NCBI RefSeq assembly: GCF_023921125.1
Contig: NZ_CP099466.1
Coordinates: forward strand, 2,666,001 to 2,730,000
Direction of reading: 5' to 3'
From: Arthrobacter caoxuetaonis
Lineage (GTDB): Bacteria > Actinomycetota > Actinomycetes > Actinomycetales > Micrococcaceae
Length of the DNA stretch: 64,000 nt
This document shows positions 7,804-16,158 of this stretch, piece after piece. Made by a program: the position numbers and the translations under genes. A model generated the notes under the pieces. The model did not search any database. It was not told the origin of the DNA and saw only the letters and a program-made list of their open reading frames with translations. How positions within the stretch are numbered: position 1 is the stretch's first letter; every line of letters begins with the position of its first letter.

Positions 7804-9341
7804 GACTTCACCCTTACGCGCGGATCAAGGACGGAATAAACAAGGTCTGCCACCAGGTTGAAAACCAGTGCCAGGATGCCGGTCACCAGGAAGAAGCCCA
7901 TGATCGGGTTGGGGTCAACGCGCCCAAGTGCCTGCACGAACAGCTGGCCCATGCCGCTGAAGGCGAAGACCTGCTCGGTGATCACGGCACCGCCAATGAG
8001 GGCTCCGATATCGAAGGCAACAATGGTGGCCAGCGGAATCAGTGCATTGCGGAAGGCGTGGCGCATGACAACGGTGCGTTCCGAGAGACCCTTGGCGCGT
8101 GCCGTACGGATGTAGTCCATGTTCATGATTTCCAGCATGGAGGCGCGCGAGTAACGGCTGTAGCTCGCCAGGGACGCCAGCAGCAGGGCTGCAGTAGGCA
8201 GCAGCAGGTGCGTGAAGGTGTCCAGGCCGCTGATCCAGAAGTCACCGTTGAGCCCCGGAGTGGATGCACCCACCGTGGCGATCGGCCTGTCGCGGATCCG
8301 GGAGTTGTCCATGTACTGCGGCCACGCAAACATGAAGCGGTCCAGGACGATCAGTCCACCCACCAGGAGACCGGTGAGGGCGGCACCGCGCATGCTCTGG
8401 CCGCGGTCATAGCCGCCCATGAAGTAGCCGACAGCGCAGCCGACGGCAACTGTGGCCAGTGCGAGCAGCAGGATCATGAACCAGTTAGCCGAGTTCAGCA
8501 GCGGCTGGAGGGCGTAGTAGGCAACGACACCCAGTGCCACGGTGATCAGGGCCGAATACAGGGCCTTGCGGTTCTTCAGGCCGGCACTCAGCAGGGTGAC
8601 GCCATAGGCGATAGCCACGCCGGTGACAGCGATGACGGCGGGGCCCAGGCTCGGGGTTCTAAACCACCCGGTGTTGCCGAGCACAAAGAGGATGGCCGCA
8701 GCAGCCGCGAACCCGGCAGCGAAGGCTGTCCCGCGCCGCTTCCAGGTGCCGCCGGCAAAGATGACCCATATGACTCCGCTGACCAGGCCAACTGCCAGGA
8801 CCACTGAAAGCGGTATTTGTGGATCTGCCAGGAAGTTGTTGAAACCGATGGCGCCGTACTCCTTGAGAAGGACAGCAAGCCAGAAGATCGGCAGGGAGAA
8901 GAACAGGAACGCCATGAACGTGACGCTGTAGTCCAGGGAGCTGTACTGGCGCAGTGCGGTGATGATGCCCAGGGAGATGCCCACGATGATGGCCAGCAGG
9001 GTTGCCGTGGTCACGAGGAGGATCGTCGCGCCCATGGCCCGTGCCAGCGCTTCGGTGACGGGTTCGCCCTGGATACTCTGGCCGAGGTCGCAGGTGGCGG
9101 CAAAAGGCGCCAGGCACTTTAAGGCGCCGCCCAACCAGTAGAAGTAGCGCAAAGGCGGCGGAACGTCGAGGTTTAGGAGCTCCGACCGGGCCCGGATCAG
9201 CTCGTCACGGTTGGGAGCAGGGTTTTCTCGGAGGTCGTGCAGTGGGTCTCCCGACGCCGCTGTCAGGAGATAGACCAGGAACGATGCCCCGAACAGGATT
9301 AGCACGGCGGTCAGGAGCCGCCGGACGATGTAGGTAACCAT
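7800..9341 (-). CDS. Peptide ABC transporter permease, OppB/DppB type with large internal insertion
   Basis: 513-residue permease, about 200 residues longer than usual. Residues 1-165 match the OppB N-terminus (VTYIVRRLLTAVLILFGASF, then an SGDP motif). Residues from about 370 match the OppB C-terminal half with the EAA loop ('SRYSRASMLEIMNMDYIRTARAKGLSERTVVMRHAFRNALIP'). Between them is an insertion carrying five or six extra hydrophobic stretches, including 'GFAAAAAILFVLGNTGWF' and 'FMILLLALATVAVGCAVGYFMGGYDRG'. The reading frame is intact throughout, so this is a real elongated protein rather than a fusion error. It pairs with the OppC-type gene downstream. Confidence 0.9.
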   Translation of the reverse strand: MVTYIVRRLLTAVLILFGASFLVYLLTAASGDPLHDLRENPAPNRDELIRARSELLNLDVPPPLRYFYWLGGALKCLAPFAATCDLGQSIQGEPVTEALARAMGATILLVTTATLLAIIVGISLGIITALRQYSSLDYSVTFMAFLFFSLPIFWLAVLLKEYGAIGFNNFLADPQIPLSVVLAVGLVSGVIWVIFAGGTWKRRGTAFAAGFAAAAAILFVLGNTGWFRTPSLGPAVIAVTGVAIAYGVTLLSAGLKNRKALYSALITVALGVVAYYALQPLLNSANWFMILLLALATVAVGCAVGYFMGGYDRGQSMRGAALTGLLVGGLIVLDRFMFAWPQYMDNSRIRDRPIATVGASTPGLNGDFWISGLDTFTHLLLPTAALLLASLASYSRYSRASMLEIMNMDYIRTARAKGLSERTVVMRHAFRNALIPLATIVAFDIGALIGGAVITEQVFAFSGMGQLFVQALGRVDPNPIMGFFLVTGILALVFNLVADLVYSVLDPRVRVKS

Positions 9342-9470
9342 AAAGTGTCAGCCTCATTAGAACGGTCCGGGGGTTCTCCCGGCACTCGCAGAAGTGTAGT
9401 GCAGGTCATAGTTGCTGGGAATTTGGTTAATCCCAATCACTTGTCTGGGAAAGGCCACCCAGGGAAAGAC

Positions 9471-9504
9471 AAGGCGCCGGGACCGTAGAAGGCCCCGGCG
9501 CCTT
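9471..9504 (-). terminator. Hairpin between binding-protein and permease genes (second system)
   Basis: Perfect 11-bp arms AAGGCGCCGGG (9471-9481) and CCCGGCGCCTT (9494-9504), 32 bases downstream of the binding-protein stop. The sequence after it in the reading direction is GTCTTTCCC, only weakly U-rich. It occupies the same place as the hairpin in the first peptide operon, which suggests it lets most transcripts end after the binding protein. Confidence 0.75.
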
Positions 9505-9536
9505 GCGGGTTAGTGCTTAACCGTCAGGAAAAGCGC

Positions 9537-11336
9537 TTAGTCCAGAACTTCCCATTCCCAGAAGTTCCACCAGACACCGGTCTGGTTCGGCATGAAGGAA
9601 TCGATTCCGCCGATGCTGTCGCTGTGCGCATCAACGCCCGGCGCCTGGAACAGGGGCAGGCCGTAGGAGGATTCCCAGATGAGCTTGTCGATCTGGATCT
9701 GCAGTTCCTTCTGCTTCTCCACGTCGGTTTCCAGGATCAGCTGGTCCATGAGGGCATCAGCTTCGGGGTTGGAGAAACCGTTGTAGTTCGATGCAGCGCC
9801 GGTCTTGAAGATCTGCGGAACACCGGTCACGCCGACACCCGAGTTGATCCAGCCGAAGATGGAGGCATCGTAGGTGCCGGTGCCCAGGGCGGAGCCCCAG
9901 TCAGAGGCGCCCAGGCCGCCGTCGACGACCTTGAAGCCGGCTTCGGAGGCGGACTGTGCGATCAGCGTGTAGGCGTCTGCGCGGTTGGGGTTGTCCTTGT
10001 TGTACATGATGCGTACTTCAGGGGTGGCACCGGCGAGCAGTTCCTTGGCGCCTTCAATATCAACCTCGGCGAATTCTGCGGAGCCGTTGTTGGCAGCGGA
10101 CTCGTCGTAGCCTTCCTGGTCAGCGAGGAAGATCTCGGAATCCAGCGGGGCTGCATCCGGGTTCAGCTTCTTGACGATGGAATCGACGATTGCCTGGCGC
10201 GGGATGACCTTCATGAACGCGGTACGCACGTCCTGGTCGGCGAAGACGCCGGTGTAGTTGAGGTCAACGTGGTCGTAGGAGAGCTGGTTGCCGGAGTTCA
10301 TGGTGACTCCGTCAATGGCCTCGATCTGCTCTACGGTGTCAGCGGACGGCTGCGGAGCAATGATGTCCACTTCACCGTTCTTCAGTGCCTGCACCTGTGC
10401 CGGAGCTTCGCCGATGTAGCGGACGACGATTTCGTCGATCTTGGGCTCGGGGCCCCAGTTGTAGTCCTCGTTGCGGGTCAGCGTCATCGAGTTCTCGGGA
10501 TCGATTTCCGAGACGATGAACGGACCGTTGGAGAGGTACAGGGAAGGATCGGACGGCAGCGACTTGGTGTCGAAGCCGGTGTTCCAGAAGTCGGCAACTG
10601 CCTTGAGCTCTTCGTTGACGGGAGCCGGGCTGGCCGGGTCGCCTGCGGGAGTGTTCTGGAGCAGTTCGATCAGCGCGTCGCCGTCGGCCAGTCCGGCCTT
10701 CTCTGCAACGACGTGTGCCGGCGTGCTCACGCCGCCGTCGGTCATCGCACCGAACGCAACTTCCCAGTCCGCGAAGGGCTCGGAGTAGGTCAGGGTGATG
10801 GAACGTCCGTCGTCGCCGATTTCCGGAACATCGGTCAGGCCCAGTCCGGAGGTGTCGCCGGCGTAGTCGAAGTAGGTGGTACCGGAAACGGTTTCGCCTT
10901 CTTCGTTCGTCGTGGCGTCGTTGAAGTGGCCGGAGTTTACAGCCCACAGCAGCATGAGGTCGTCGGCATCGACAGGCTCGCCGTCGGACCAGTTCACACC
11001 TTCGTTGACGGTGTACTTGACCGTCAGCGGATCCTCGGAGACCTTTTCATAGGTGCCGAAATCTTCCAGCGGCTCAACTTTGAGCTCATCGGTGATGTAG
11101 TTGAACCCGGAGTGCGTGGCGTACGCAATCTTGCCGTTGATGTCCACGTTGCCGTTCGCAGTGTTGCTGTTGAACGAGCTGAAGGCGTTAACCTCCACGA
11201 CGCGGACAGAACCGCCGGTGCTCTCGCTGTCAGTTGACCCCTCTTCGGTGGTCCCCTGGTTGGCAGCGCAGGCACTCAGTGCGAGCGCAGCAACTGCTGC
11301 AACTCCCACTGCTTTGGAAATACGTCCAAAACGCAT
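9537..11336 (-). CDS. Peptide ABC transporter substrate-binding lipoprotein (family 5, second system)
   Basis: 599-residue solute-binding protein. Lipoprotein signal with lipobox LSAC at about residues 20-23 ('AALALSACAANQG'), followed by an acidic, Ser/Thr-rich linker. It has family-5 features: 'NWSDGEPVDADDLMLLWAVNSG', 'VLTRNEDYNWGPEPKIDEIVVRYI'-type and 'WESSYGLPLFQAPG' segments. The ATG at 11334-11336 has AGGAGG 5 bases upstream. It is the first gene of the second importer operon. Its signal sequence and layout resemble those of the first system, but the proteins are clearly not recent duplicates. Confidence 0.93.
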   Translation of the reverse strand: MRFGRISKAVGVAAVAALALSACAANQGTTEEGSTDSESTGGSVRVVEVNAFSSFNSNTANGNVDINGKIAYATHSGFNYITDELKVEPLEDFGTYEKVSEDPLTVKYTVNEGVNWSDGEPVDADDLMLLWAVNSGHFNDATTNEEGETVSGTTYFDYAGDTSGLGLTDVPEIGDDGRSITLTYSEPFADWEVAFGAMTDGGVSTPAHVVAEKAGLADGDALIELLQNTPAGDPASPAPVNEELKAVADFWNTGFDTKSLPSDPSLYLSNGPFIVSEIDPENSMTLTRNEDYNWGPEPKIDEIVVRYIGEAPAQVQALKNGEVDIIAPQPSADTVEQIEAIDGVTMNSGNQLSYDHVDLNYTGVFADQDVRTAFMKVIPRQAIVDSIVKKLNPDAAPLDSEIFLADQEGYDESAANNGSAEFAEVDIEGAKELLAGATPEVRIMYNKDNPNRADAYTLIAQSASEAGFKVVDGGLGASDWGSALGTGTYDASIFGWINSGVGVTGVPQIFKTGAASNYNGFSNPEADALMDQLILETDVEKQKELQIQIDKLIWESSYGLPLFQAPGVDAHSDSIGGIDSFMPNQTGVWWNFWEWEVLD

Positions 11337-11719
11337 TCCGCCTCCTATTTCTTAGTGCGATTTGTATCCGGCAGGTTTGCCGGATCTGCGGACGGCAGCT
11401 GTGAGCGTGCCTGGTCGCATATGTGTAAGAGAGTAAACCGCGAATAGCTACTGGCCCGTAACTTGGTTCCCGCGACGGGGCGGTTGTTACACCATTGCAA
11501 CCTGAAATTTACCGTTACAGACTGTGCTCTGGCGCACAGCGAATTTCTGGTCTATTCTTCCCGCTTTCACCCGATGGAGGTCACTCCGGACGACGGCGGG
11601 TCAGGCACAGGCCGACGCATCCTCACAGCCGCCGCGGAACGTGAACTTCGGCGAAAGGCGGATACGTACGGCGGATAAAATGGGGACTATTCGAGGCCCC
11701 CGGGCAGTTAGAGGATTCA
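11337..11719. other. Divergent intergenic region, no recognised gene
   Basis: 383 bases between the minus-strand binding-protein gene and the plus-strand NAD(P)-binding gene. It must hold both promoters. Only short frames are present, the longest about 70 residues with no supporting ribosome site or composition, so none is called. Confidence 0.5.
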
Positions 11720-12331
11720 ATGCAAATCACGATTATTGGCGGCTCAAAGGGCACCGGTTCACAGCTGGCGGCCCAGGCGCGCAAGGCAGGCCATGAGGTC
11801 ACCGTTCTCTCCCGCAGCGGCAACGCGCCTGAAGGCGTCCATGTAGTCCGCGGCGACGCAACAGACCCGGCAGCTGCCGGCAAGGCGGTGGTCGGCGCCG
11901 ACGCCGTCGTCGTCACAGTGGGCGGAGCCAAGGGTGTCCCGAATCAGCGCGCCGCAGTCACCAGGGCCGTGATCGAGGCTATGAAGAAGGAGGATGTGCA
12001 GCGGCTGATGGTGCAGTCCTCCCTGGGCGCCGGGGATTCCGGATCACAGATGCCGGCCCCGCTGCGCATCGCCATGAAAGTTGCCCTGGCCAAGCCGCTC
12101 GCCGACCACAATGAGCAGGAAGCCGCCGTGCAGAGTTCCGGCCTGGACTGGACAATCGTCCGGCCAACAGGGCTCACGGACAAGGATCCAACCGGATCCT
12201 GGCAGGCGCTTCAGACGTCGGAGCCCGGCACACTGCGCGGCTCGATTCCCCGCGCGGACTTGGCTGCCTGCATGCTTGGGCTGCTTGAAGATGCCGCCTC
12301 GATCGGCAAGGCAGTGGGAGTCAGCAGCTAA
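11720..12331 (+). CDS. NAD(P)-binding Rossmann-fold protein, atypical SDR / NmrA-like
   Basis: 203-residue cytoplasmic protein. The N-terminus MQITIIGGSKGTGSQLAAQA is a glycine-rich dinucleotide-binding loop (GGSKGTGSQ, residues 7-15) of the atypical short-chain reductase group. It continues with 'VVRGDATDPAAAGKAV' and 'AVVVTVGGAKG', typical of the BVR-B/YwnB-like subfamily that often acts on flavins or as a sensor. It lacks the YxxxK pair of classical SDRs. The start is backed by AGAGGA 5 bases upstream. The reaction is unknown. Confidence 0.85.
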   Translation: MQITIIGGSKGTGSQLAAQARKAGHEVTVLSRSGNAPEGVHVVRGDATDPAAAGKAVVGADAVVVTVGGAKGVPNQRAAVTRAVIEAMKKEDVQRLMVQSSLGAGDSGSQMPAPLRIAMKVALAKPLADHNEQEAAVQSSGLDWTIVRPTGLTDKDPTGSWQALQTSEPGTLRGSIPRADLAACMLGLLEDAASIGKAVGVSS

Positions 12332-12373
12332 TCCCTGCTTGTCACCGTCCCGCCGCACTGGTTCGATAGCGGC

Positions 12374-12742
12374 GTGGAGACGAAGTGGATTACCCCGGCC
12401 CTGCTGGGAATACAGTCAGCCTTTCAAGCTGGTTTGGCTGCGGGAGCACCCTGGGGCAGGGTCTCCTACGGAGGCAAGTACGACGCGCGGCTGCCGGACC
12501 GGGTGCGTCTGGCCAGCGGTGCCGCGGCACTGGTCTATGCGGCGGGCGCTGCTGCTCTTTGTGTCCGCCGCACTCCCCCGGGCCTGAAGCGTGCCGTGTA
12601 TCTGGCCTGCACCGGCGTCGCAGTTCTGGGGACGGTAACTAATGCGATCTCCCCGTCCCGTCCAGAGAAACTCTGGAGCCTTTGGTCGCTGGGACTGGGC
12701 GCCGCTGCCTGGCACGAGCTGCGACGGGCCCGCCGGGCCTAG
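12374..12742 (+). CDS. Small integral membrane protein, unknown
   Basis: 122 residues with three or four predicted membrane segments ('ALLGIQSAFQAGLAAGA', 'GAAALVYAAGAAALCV', 'AVYLACTGVAVLGTVTNAI', 'LWSLGLGAAAWHEL') and a basic C-terminus. Begins with GTG 42 bases after the preceding gene, with which it may be cotranscribed. It resembles conserved hypothetical membrane proteins of actinobacteria; I do not recognise a function. Confidence 0.65.
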   Translation: METKWITPALLGIQSAFQAGLAAGAPWGRVSYGGKYDARLPDRVRLASGAAALVYAAGAAALCVRRTPPGLKRAVYLACTGVAVLGTVTNAISPSRPEKLWSLWSLGLGAAAWHELRRARRA

Positions 12743-12754
12743 CTCCTGGTGCAG

Positions 12755-12900
12755 GCATTCTCCTTGCGGTTTGGGACTTCGCTCCCTTTCGGGACGCACA
12801 GGATGCATTCTCCTGCGGTTTGGGACACGCCTGCCGGTTTGGGTCTTTCCTGCGCGGCGCCGCGCAGGAAAGACCAAAAGTGGAAGGGCGGTCCCAAACC
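12755..12900. repeat. Repeat-rich intergenic element with 34-bp perfect palindrome
   Basis: Between convergent genes. It contains a near-identical direct repeat (12755-12777 and 12805-12826, GCATTCTCC then TGCGGTTTGGGAC), a third partial copy GGTTTGGG at 12836-12843, and an inverted copy GTCCCAAACC at 12891-12900. Centred in it is a perfect palindrome of 17-bp arms (12842-12875, arm ends GGTCTTTCC) with no spacer. The palindrome can act as a two-way terminator; the GGTTTGGGAC repeats suggest a dispersed REP-like family. Confidence 0.7.
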
Positions 12901-12914
12901 GGAGCGAAACCGGA

Positions 12915-13928
12915 TCAGGCCTGCTGGAGCACGGCTGCTTTCCCGGTCTTTGCATCCTTGATACGCGGGCCGGCGAACCACAACACGACCCCCATGAGGA
13001 CCCATACGCCCAGGGTCAGCGCAGCGGCCCCTCCCCCGGCACCGTCGAAATAGGCCACGGCACGCACCAGGGTGCCGGCGGCACCGGGCGGCAGAAGCTG
13101 GCCGATCATGGCTACCCCGGCGGGGAGCCACTGGGCACCGGTCGCAATCCCGGCAAACGGGTTGCCGACAAACATCATGGACATGGCGGCAATGGTGAAG
13201 CCCTTGGTGCCGAAACATTCGTTGAGTCCGGCAAGCGGCAGCGCCAGTGCCGCGATACCGAGAGCGACGCTGGCGGCGACTGGAACCAAGGGTCCTTCGA
13301 TACTGCCGAACAGGTACTTCAGGACCGCGGCGACCACGAACCCGCCGGCCACCGAAAAGCCGGTGAGCCCGGCGAAAATCCACCAGCGCTTCCCGGCCAG
13401 CATGGACCGGAATGCCACGGCCGGCACTATGCCGCCGAAGACCAGAGGGAAGGCCAGGCCGCCAATACCCACGCCCGTGGGGTCCCCGGAGGGAAGCGGG
13501 ACAACATCAATGACATCTGCTGTCTGTCCCATGCTGCCGGCCATCGTGGCGCCGGCGCTGCTGACGGTGGCGGAGACTGCGGTTGATCCGGCGCTCGCCA
13601 CGTAGACCTGCAGATCCTCGGGATCGGAGAAGTCCAACCCGCCCACAATCTCCCGGTCCCGGACTCCCTGCTGCAGGTCAGCGGCACTCTGGTACGGCTG
13701 AAGCAGGAAGGCACCGGGCTGCTGTGCATCCAAAGCCGCGGAGACCCTGTCCGAATCTTCCTGTGTTCCAACGATGCCCAGGCCCAGATCACGCGGTCCG
13801 GAAAGAAGCGAGGGCGAGATGAAAAGCATCAGGAGCGCCAGCAGGATTAGCGAGAGTCCGACGGTCAGTCCGGCCCAGATGGCTGCGTGCTTGCGGTGGC
13901 TTCCGGTTTCCCGGGTGGAGGTGGTCAT
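12915..13928 (-). CDS. Membrane protein of the ABC-2 / YhgE-DUF3533 type
   Basis: 337 residues. One N-terminal membrane helix ('AAIWAGLTVGLSLILLALLMLFI', about 18-40), then an extracytoplasmic region of about 120 residues with 'LGLGIVGTQEDSDRVSAAL' and 'DLQQGVRDREIVGGLDF', then five membrane helices ending 'LTLGVWVLMGVVLWFAGPRIKDAKTG'. This is the layout of ABC-2-like / YhgE-type membrane proteins, which often act in export. The ATG at 13926-13928 has AAGGA 6 bases upstream. It is divergent from a TetR gene, with two matching palindromes between, so it is almost certainly that regulator's target. Confidence 0.85.
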   Translation of the reverse strand: MTTSTRETGSHRKHAAIWAGLTVGLSLILLALLMLFISPSLLSGPRDLGLGIVGTQEDSDRVSAALDAQQPGAFLLQPYQSAADLQQGVRDREIVGGLDFSDPEDLQVYVASAGSTAVSATVSSAGATMAGSMGQTADVIDVVPLPSGDPTGVGIGGLAFPLVFGGIVPAVAFRSMLAGKRWWIFAGLTGFSVAGGFVVAAVLKYLFGSIEGPLVPVAASVALGIAALALPLAGLNECFGTKGFTIAAMSMMFVGNPFAGIATGAQWLPAGVAMIGQLLPPGAAGTLVRAVAYFDGAGGGAAALTLGVWVLMGVVLWFAGPRIKDAKTGKAAVLQQA

Positions 13929-13943
13929 GGGATCCTTTTTCTT

Positions 13944-13964
13944 AGCGGAGGAACTTCCTCCGCT
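13944..13964. promoter_or_regulatory. TetR operator site 1
   Basis: Perfect inverted repeat, arm AGCGGAGGAA, one central base, then the complement. It lies 16 bases upstream of the membrane-protein start and shares its pattern with site 2. Likely bound by the divergently encoded TetR protein. Confidence 0.75.
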
Positions 13965-13971
13965 TTCTTTC

Positions 13972-13992
13972 ACCGGACGATATTCCTCCGGT
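13972..13992. promoter_or_regulatory. TetR operator site 2, overlapping a -10 element
   Basis: 21 bases of the same form as site 1 (ACCGGACGA, 3 bases, TCCTCCGGT; arms with two mismatches). Centre-to-centre distance is 28 bp. It covers GAATAT (minus strand, 13980-13985), which lies 17 bases after a TTGACC (minus strand, 14003-14008): a plausible promoter for the membrane-protein gene blocked by repressor binding. Confidence 0.65.
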
Positions 13993-14023
13993 TTAGACTG
14001 AAGGTCAAATCTAAGGAGTTCGG

Positions 14024-14608
14024 ATGAGGGCTGACGCTGCACGCCGGAGGCAGAACATCATCACGCACGCCAAGCACGTTTTTGCCCAGCGGGGCGGCGA
14101 CGTCGCGCTGGAAGCTGTGGCGGCGGCCAGCGGCGTCGGAATTGCCACCCTGTACCGCAACTTCCCGTCCCGCGATGACCTTGTCCGGGCTGTGGTGCAG
14201 GACATGGTGGAACAGATCATCCAGGCGGTGGATCAGGTTCGAAGCGTCGTGGAAACTGATCCCGCTGCAGCGTGGGAGGACCTGCTGTCCAGCCTGACGG
14301 CTATGGAGCTGGGTGCCCTCACGGACGGGCTCGCGCTGCAGGCCGGATCGGCCCACACCTTGGAAGCCACTCCCCTGGCGCAGGTCCAGCAGCCCGCTGT
14401 GGAGGCCCTGAACGGTGTGCTGGCCGAGCTCAAGACCCGCGGTGCCGTCCGCGAATCCCTCACCGCACTGGACGTGATCGTCGCCGTCGCGACGATCACC
14501 CGGCCGCAGGTCTCCCCGATCCGCGGAGCAGCACCCGGTGTACCGGCCCAGCTGGCCGAGGCCTACCTGCTGTGGACGCGTGCGGGGAGAGAGGACGCAG
14601 GTTCTTAG
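14024..14608 (+). CDS. TetR-family transcriptional regulator
   Basis: 194 residues. The N-terminal DNA-binding domain (about 5-50) shows the TetR helix-turn-helix, 'ALEAVAAASGVGIATLYRNFPSRDDLV' region, followed by a less conserved ligand domain. AAGGAG precedes the ATG by about 6 bases. Divergent to the membrane-protein gene at 12915-13928; two palindromes in the 95-base gap are its probable operators. The effector ligand is unknown, probably a substrate of that membrane protein. Confidence 0.93.
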   Translation: MRADAARRRQNIITHAKHVFAQRGGDVALEAVAAASGVGIATLYRNFPSRDDLVRAVVQDMVEQIIQAVDQVRSVVETDPAAAWEDLLSSLTAMELGALTDGLALQAGSAHTLEATPLAQVQQPAVEALNGVLAELKTRGAVRESLTALDVIVAVATITRPQVSPIRGAAPGVPAQLAEAYLLWTRAGREDAGS

Positions 14609-14854
14609 CCCTGGGGAAGATCCGGGCCACACAGGCCGGGCGCTTTCAGCGGCCGCAGTATCGCTCCGACGGCGGTGAGCGGCGGCAGTGCGTCGCGGTG
14701 GAACGACTAGAGGCTCATAGTGCCGGCGCCGGTTGTTCCACGTCGCCTATCCTCACAGCTTCGGTTCCGCGACGTCAGATGGCGGGGCGGAACCTGATCC
14801 GGGACGTGCCGTCCGATTAGTGGGCGATCCGGTCCGCTGTGGCCGGGTGGCAGC

Positions 14855-15412
14855 TCAGTCAGCCCGGCGGTAGTGCACGGAGATTGCACCGTTGCTCATT
14901 GGGTCGGCGGAGATTAGGTCCAGACGGCGTGTGCTGGAAAGAAGATCCTGATACAGGGTGGGGCCATGCCCGGTGATCATGGGGTGTACCAGGAACCTGT
15001 ACTCATCAATAAGGTCCAGCTGGTCCAGGGCTGAGGCGAGCTTGCCGCTGCCGAGGAGAACGCCGTCGGGCGTCTGGTCCTTGAGATCCTGCACCGCGGT
15101 GCGCAGGTCGCCTTCGAGGCGGTGGCTGTTGTTCCACGGGAAATCGCTGCGCGTCGCGGACACTACGTACTTGGGTTTGTCTTCCAGGGTGACTGCCCAC
15201 TCGCGGATCGCTTCTGGCGCCTCCACCTCTCCGCGGGCGACCAGTGGCCAGTAGCTCTCCATCAACTCGTACGTGGTGCGCCCCCAGAGCATGGCACCGG
15301 ACTCGTCCAGAAGCCGGGTGTAATGTGTGTGGGTCTGGTCGTCAGCGATCCCCTCCTGATGGTCTACGCAGCCGTCCAGGGTGACGTTGTAGCTGAAAGT
15401 CAGGGAGCCCAT
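14855..15412 (-). CDS. Dihydrofolate reductase-like (RibD C-terminal domain) protein
   Basis: 185-residue single-domain protein of the RibD-C/YyaP group. It has 'TFSYNVTLDGCVD' at the N-terminus, 'MLWGRTTYELMESYWP' near 42-57, 'YVVSATRSDFPWNN', and 'DGVLLGSGKLASALDQLDLIDEYRFLVHPMITGHGPTL', the usual order of DHFR-fold motifs. These proteins are probable NADPH-dependent reductases, but the substrate is unknown. It is separated by 246 bases of apparently empty sequence from the TetR gene. Confidence 0.87.
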   Translation of the reverse strand: MGSLTFSYNVTLDGCVDHQEGIADDQTHTHYTRLLDESGAMLWGRTTYELMESYWPLVARGEVEAPEAIREWAVTLEDKPKYVVSATRSDFPWNNSHRLEGDLRTAVQDLKDQTPDGVLLGSGKLASALDQLDLIDEYRFLVHPMITGHGPTLYQDLLSSTRRLDLISADPMSNGAISVHYRRAD

Positions 15413-15524
15413 GGAGCGATTCTAGGTCTCCGACCTTCCCGTGGAAACCCAGCTTCTCCAGCGGCCAGCCCACCGCCGACGGCGCTCCGTGCCGTAACGA
15501 CGCCGGCGGAGGGCGGGACCCGGC

Positions 15525-15878
15525 TCAGTCGAGAACTGACCGGACGATCTCAGCGATGCGCTTTTCCGTTTCGGCGTCGATGGTTTCGAAATACCAGGCG
15601 GCAGGCATAAGCGTGCCGTCCGGGCCGCCGGCGGGGCGGAACTGCGCCTTTTCGGTGACCGCCAGATTCAGGCGTTCATCATTGCGCAGGGTGAGCAGCG
15701 CCGGGGACCCGGCGGACGCGGCATACGCGGGCATGCCGTACCAGATACGTGGTTTGAGACCCGGGGCCGCGTCCATGATGACGTCATGCACCCGTTGCAT
15801 CAGCCCGCACTGCGGCTCATCCATACCCGCGATCTTGTCCACGACCTGGGCCAGGTTCTTCTCGTCTTTCGATGACAT
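15525..15878 (-). CDS. DUF1801 / YdhG-type protein
   Basis: 117 residues, cytoplasmic. 'PGLKPRIWYGMPAYA', an aromatic-rich core and the C-terminal 'EKRIAEIVRSVLD' place it with the DUF1801/YdhG group of small proteins of unknown role. Before the island inserted it would have been the gene downstream of ychF. Confidence 0.75.
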   Translation of the reverse strand: MSSKDEKNLAQVVDKIAGMDEPQCGLMQRVHDVIMDAAPGLKPRIWYGMPAYAASAGSPALLTLRNDERLNLAVTEKAQFRPAGGPDGTLMPAAWYFETIDAETEKRIAEIVRSVLD

Positions 15879-16089
15879 CTCGCGTCCTTTCGTCAGCCGA
15901 CGCCGCGGCGTCGGTGCAATGAAGCTGGCGCATCAGTGCGCCGCACTCCATCGGGACGTGTCCTGGGGAACCAGGCCTCTCCGCGATGATTCACGTGGTC
16001 TTCACGTGGAAGCGCATTCGGTGGCGGGGCCACCGGCATCAGGGTAACCCTCCCTGCGGTCGGATGCCATGGGTCTCGGGTAGGAGGAA

Positions 16090-16118
16090 GGCCCGGGATG
16101 CGATCAGCATCCCGGGCC
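16090..16118. terminator. Strong hairpin left of the island, probable original ychF terminator
   Basis: Perfect 12-bp arms GGCCCGGGATGC (16090-16101) and its complement (16107-16118) with a 5-base loop. It lies 24 bases outside the left att repeat, which is where the 3' end of ychF would have been before insertion. No gene now reads into it closely from the right. Confidence 0.7.
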
Positions 16119-16141
16119 CCTCAAGCAACCGTTTGAAACCT

Positions 16142-16158
16142 AGACGTTGAAGCGGAAC
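16142..16158. repeat. Left attachment repeat of the island (attL)
   Basis: AGACGTTGAAGCGGAAC, identical over 17 bases to 20129-20145. Read on the minus strand the flank encodes the end of YchF (FRFNV) followed by TAG, so this copy retains the ancestral 3' end of ychF. Confidence 0.85.

Noticed and set aside
11463..11678. Plus-strand 71-codon frame in the intergenic gap
   Set aside because: No clear ribosome site, odd composition, no motif. A shorter ATG inside it is equally unsupported.
12739..13383. Long minus-strand frame across the repeat element and membrane gene
   Set aside because: It runs antisense-like through another frame of 12915-13928 and through palindromic repeats, as expected from GC-rich DNA.
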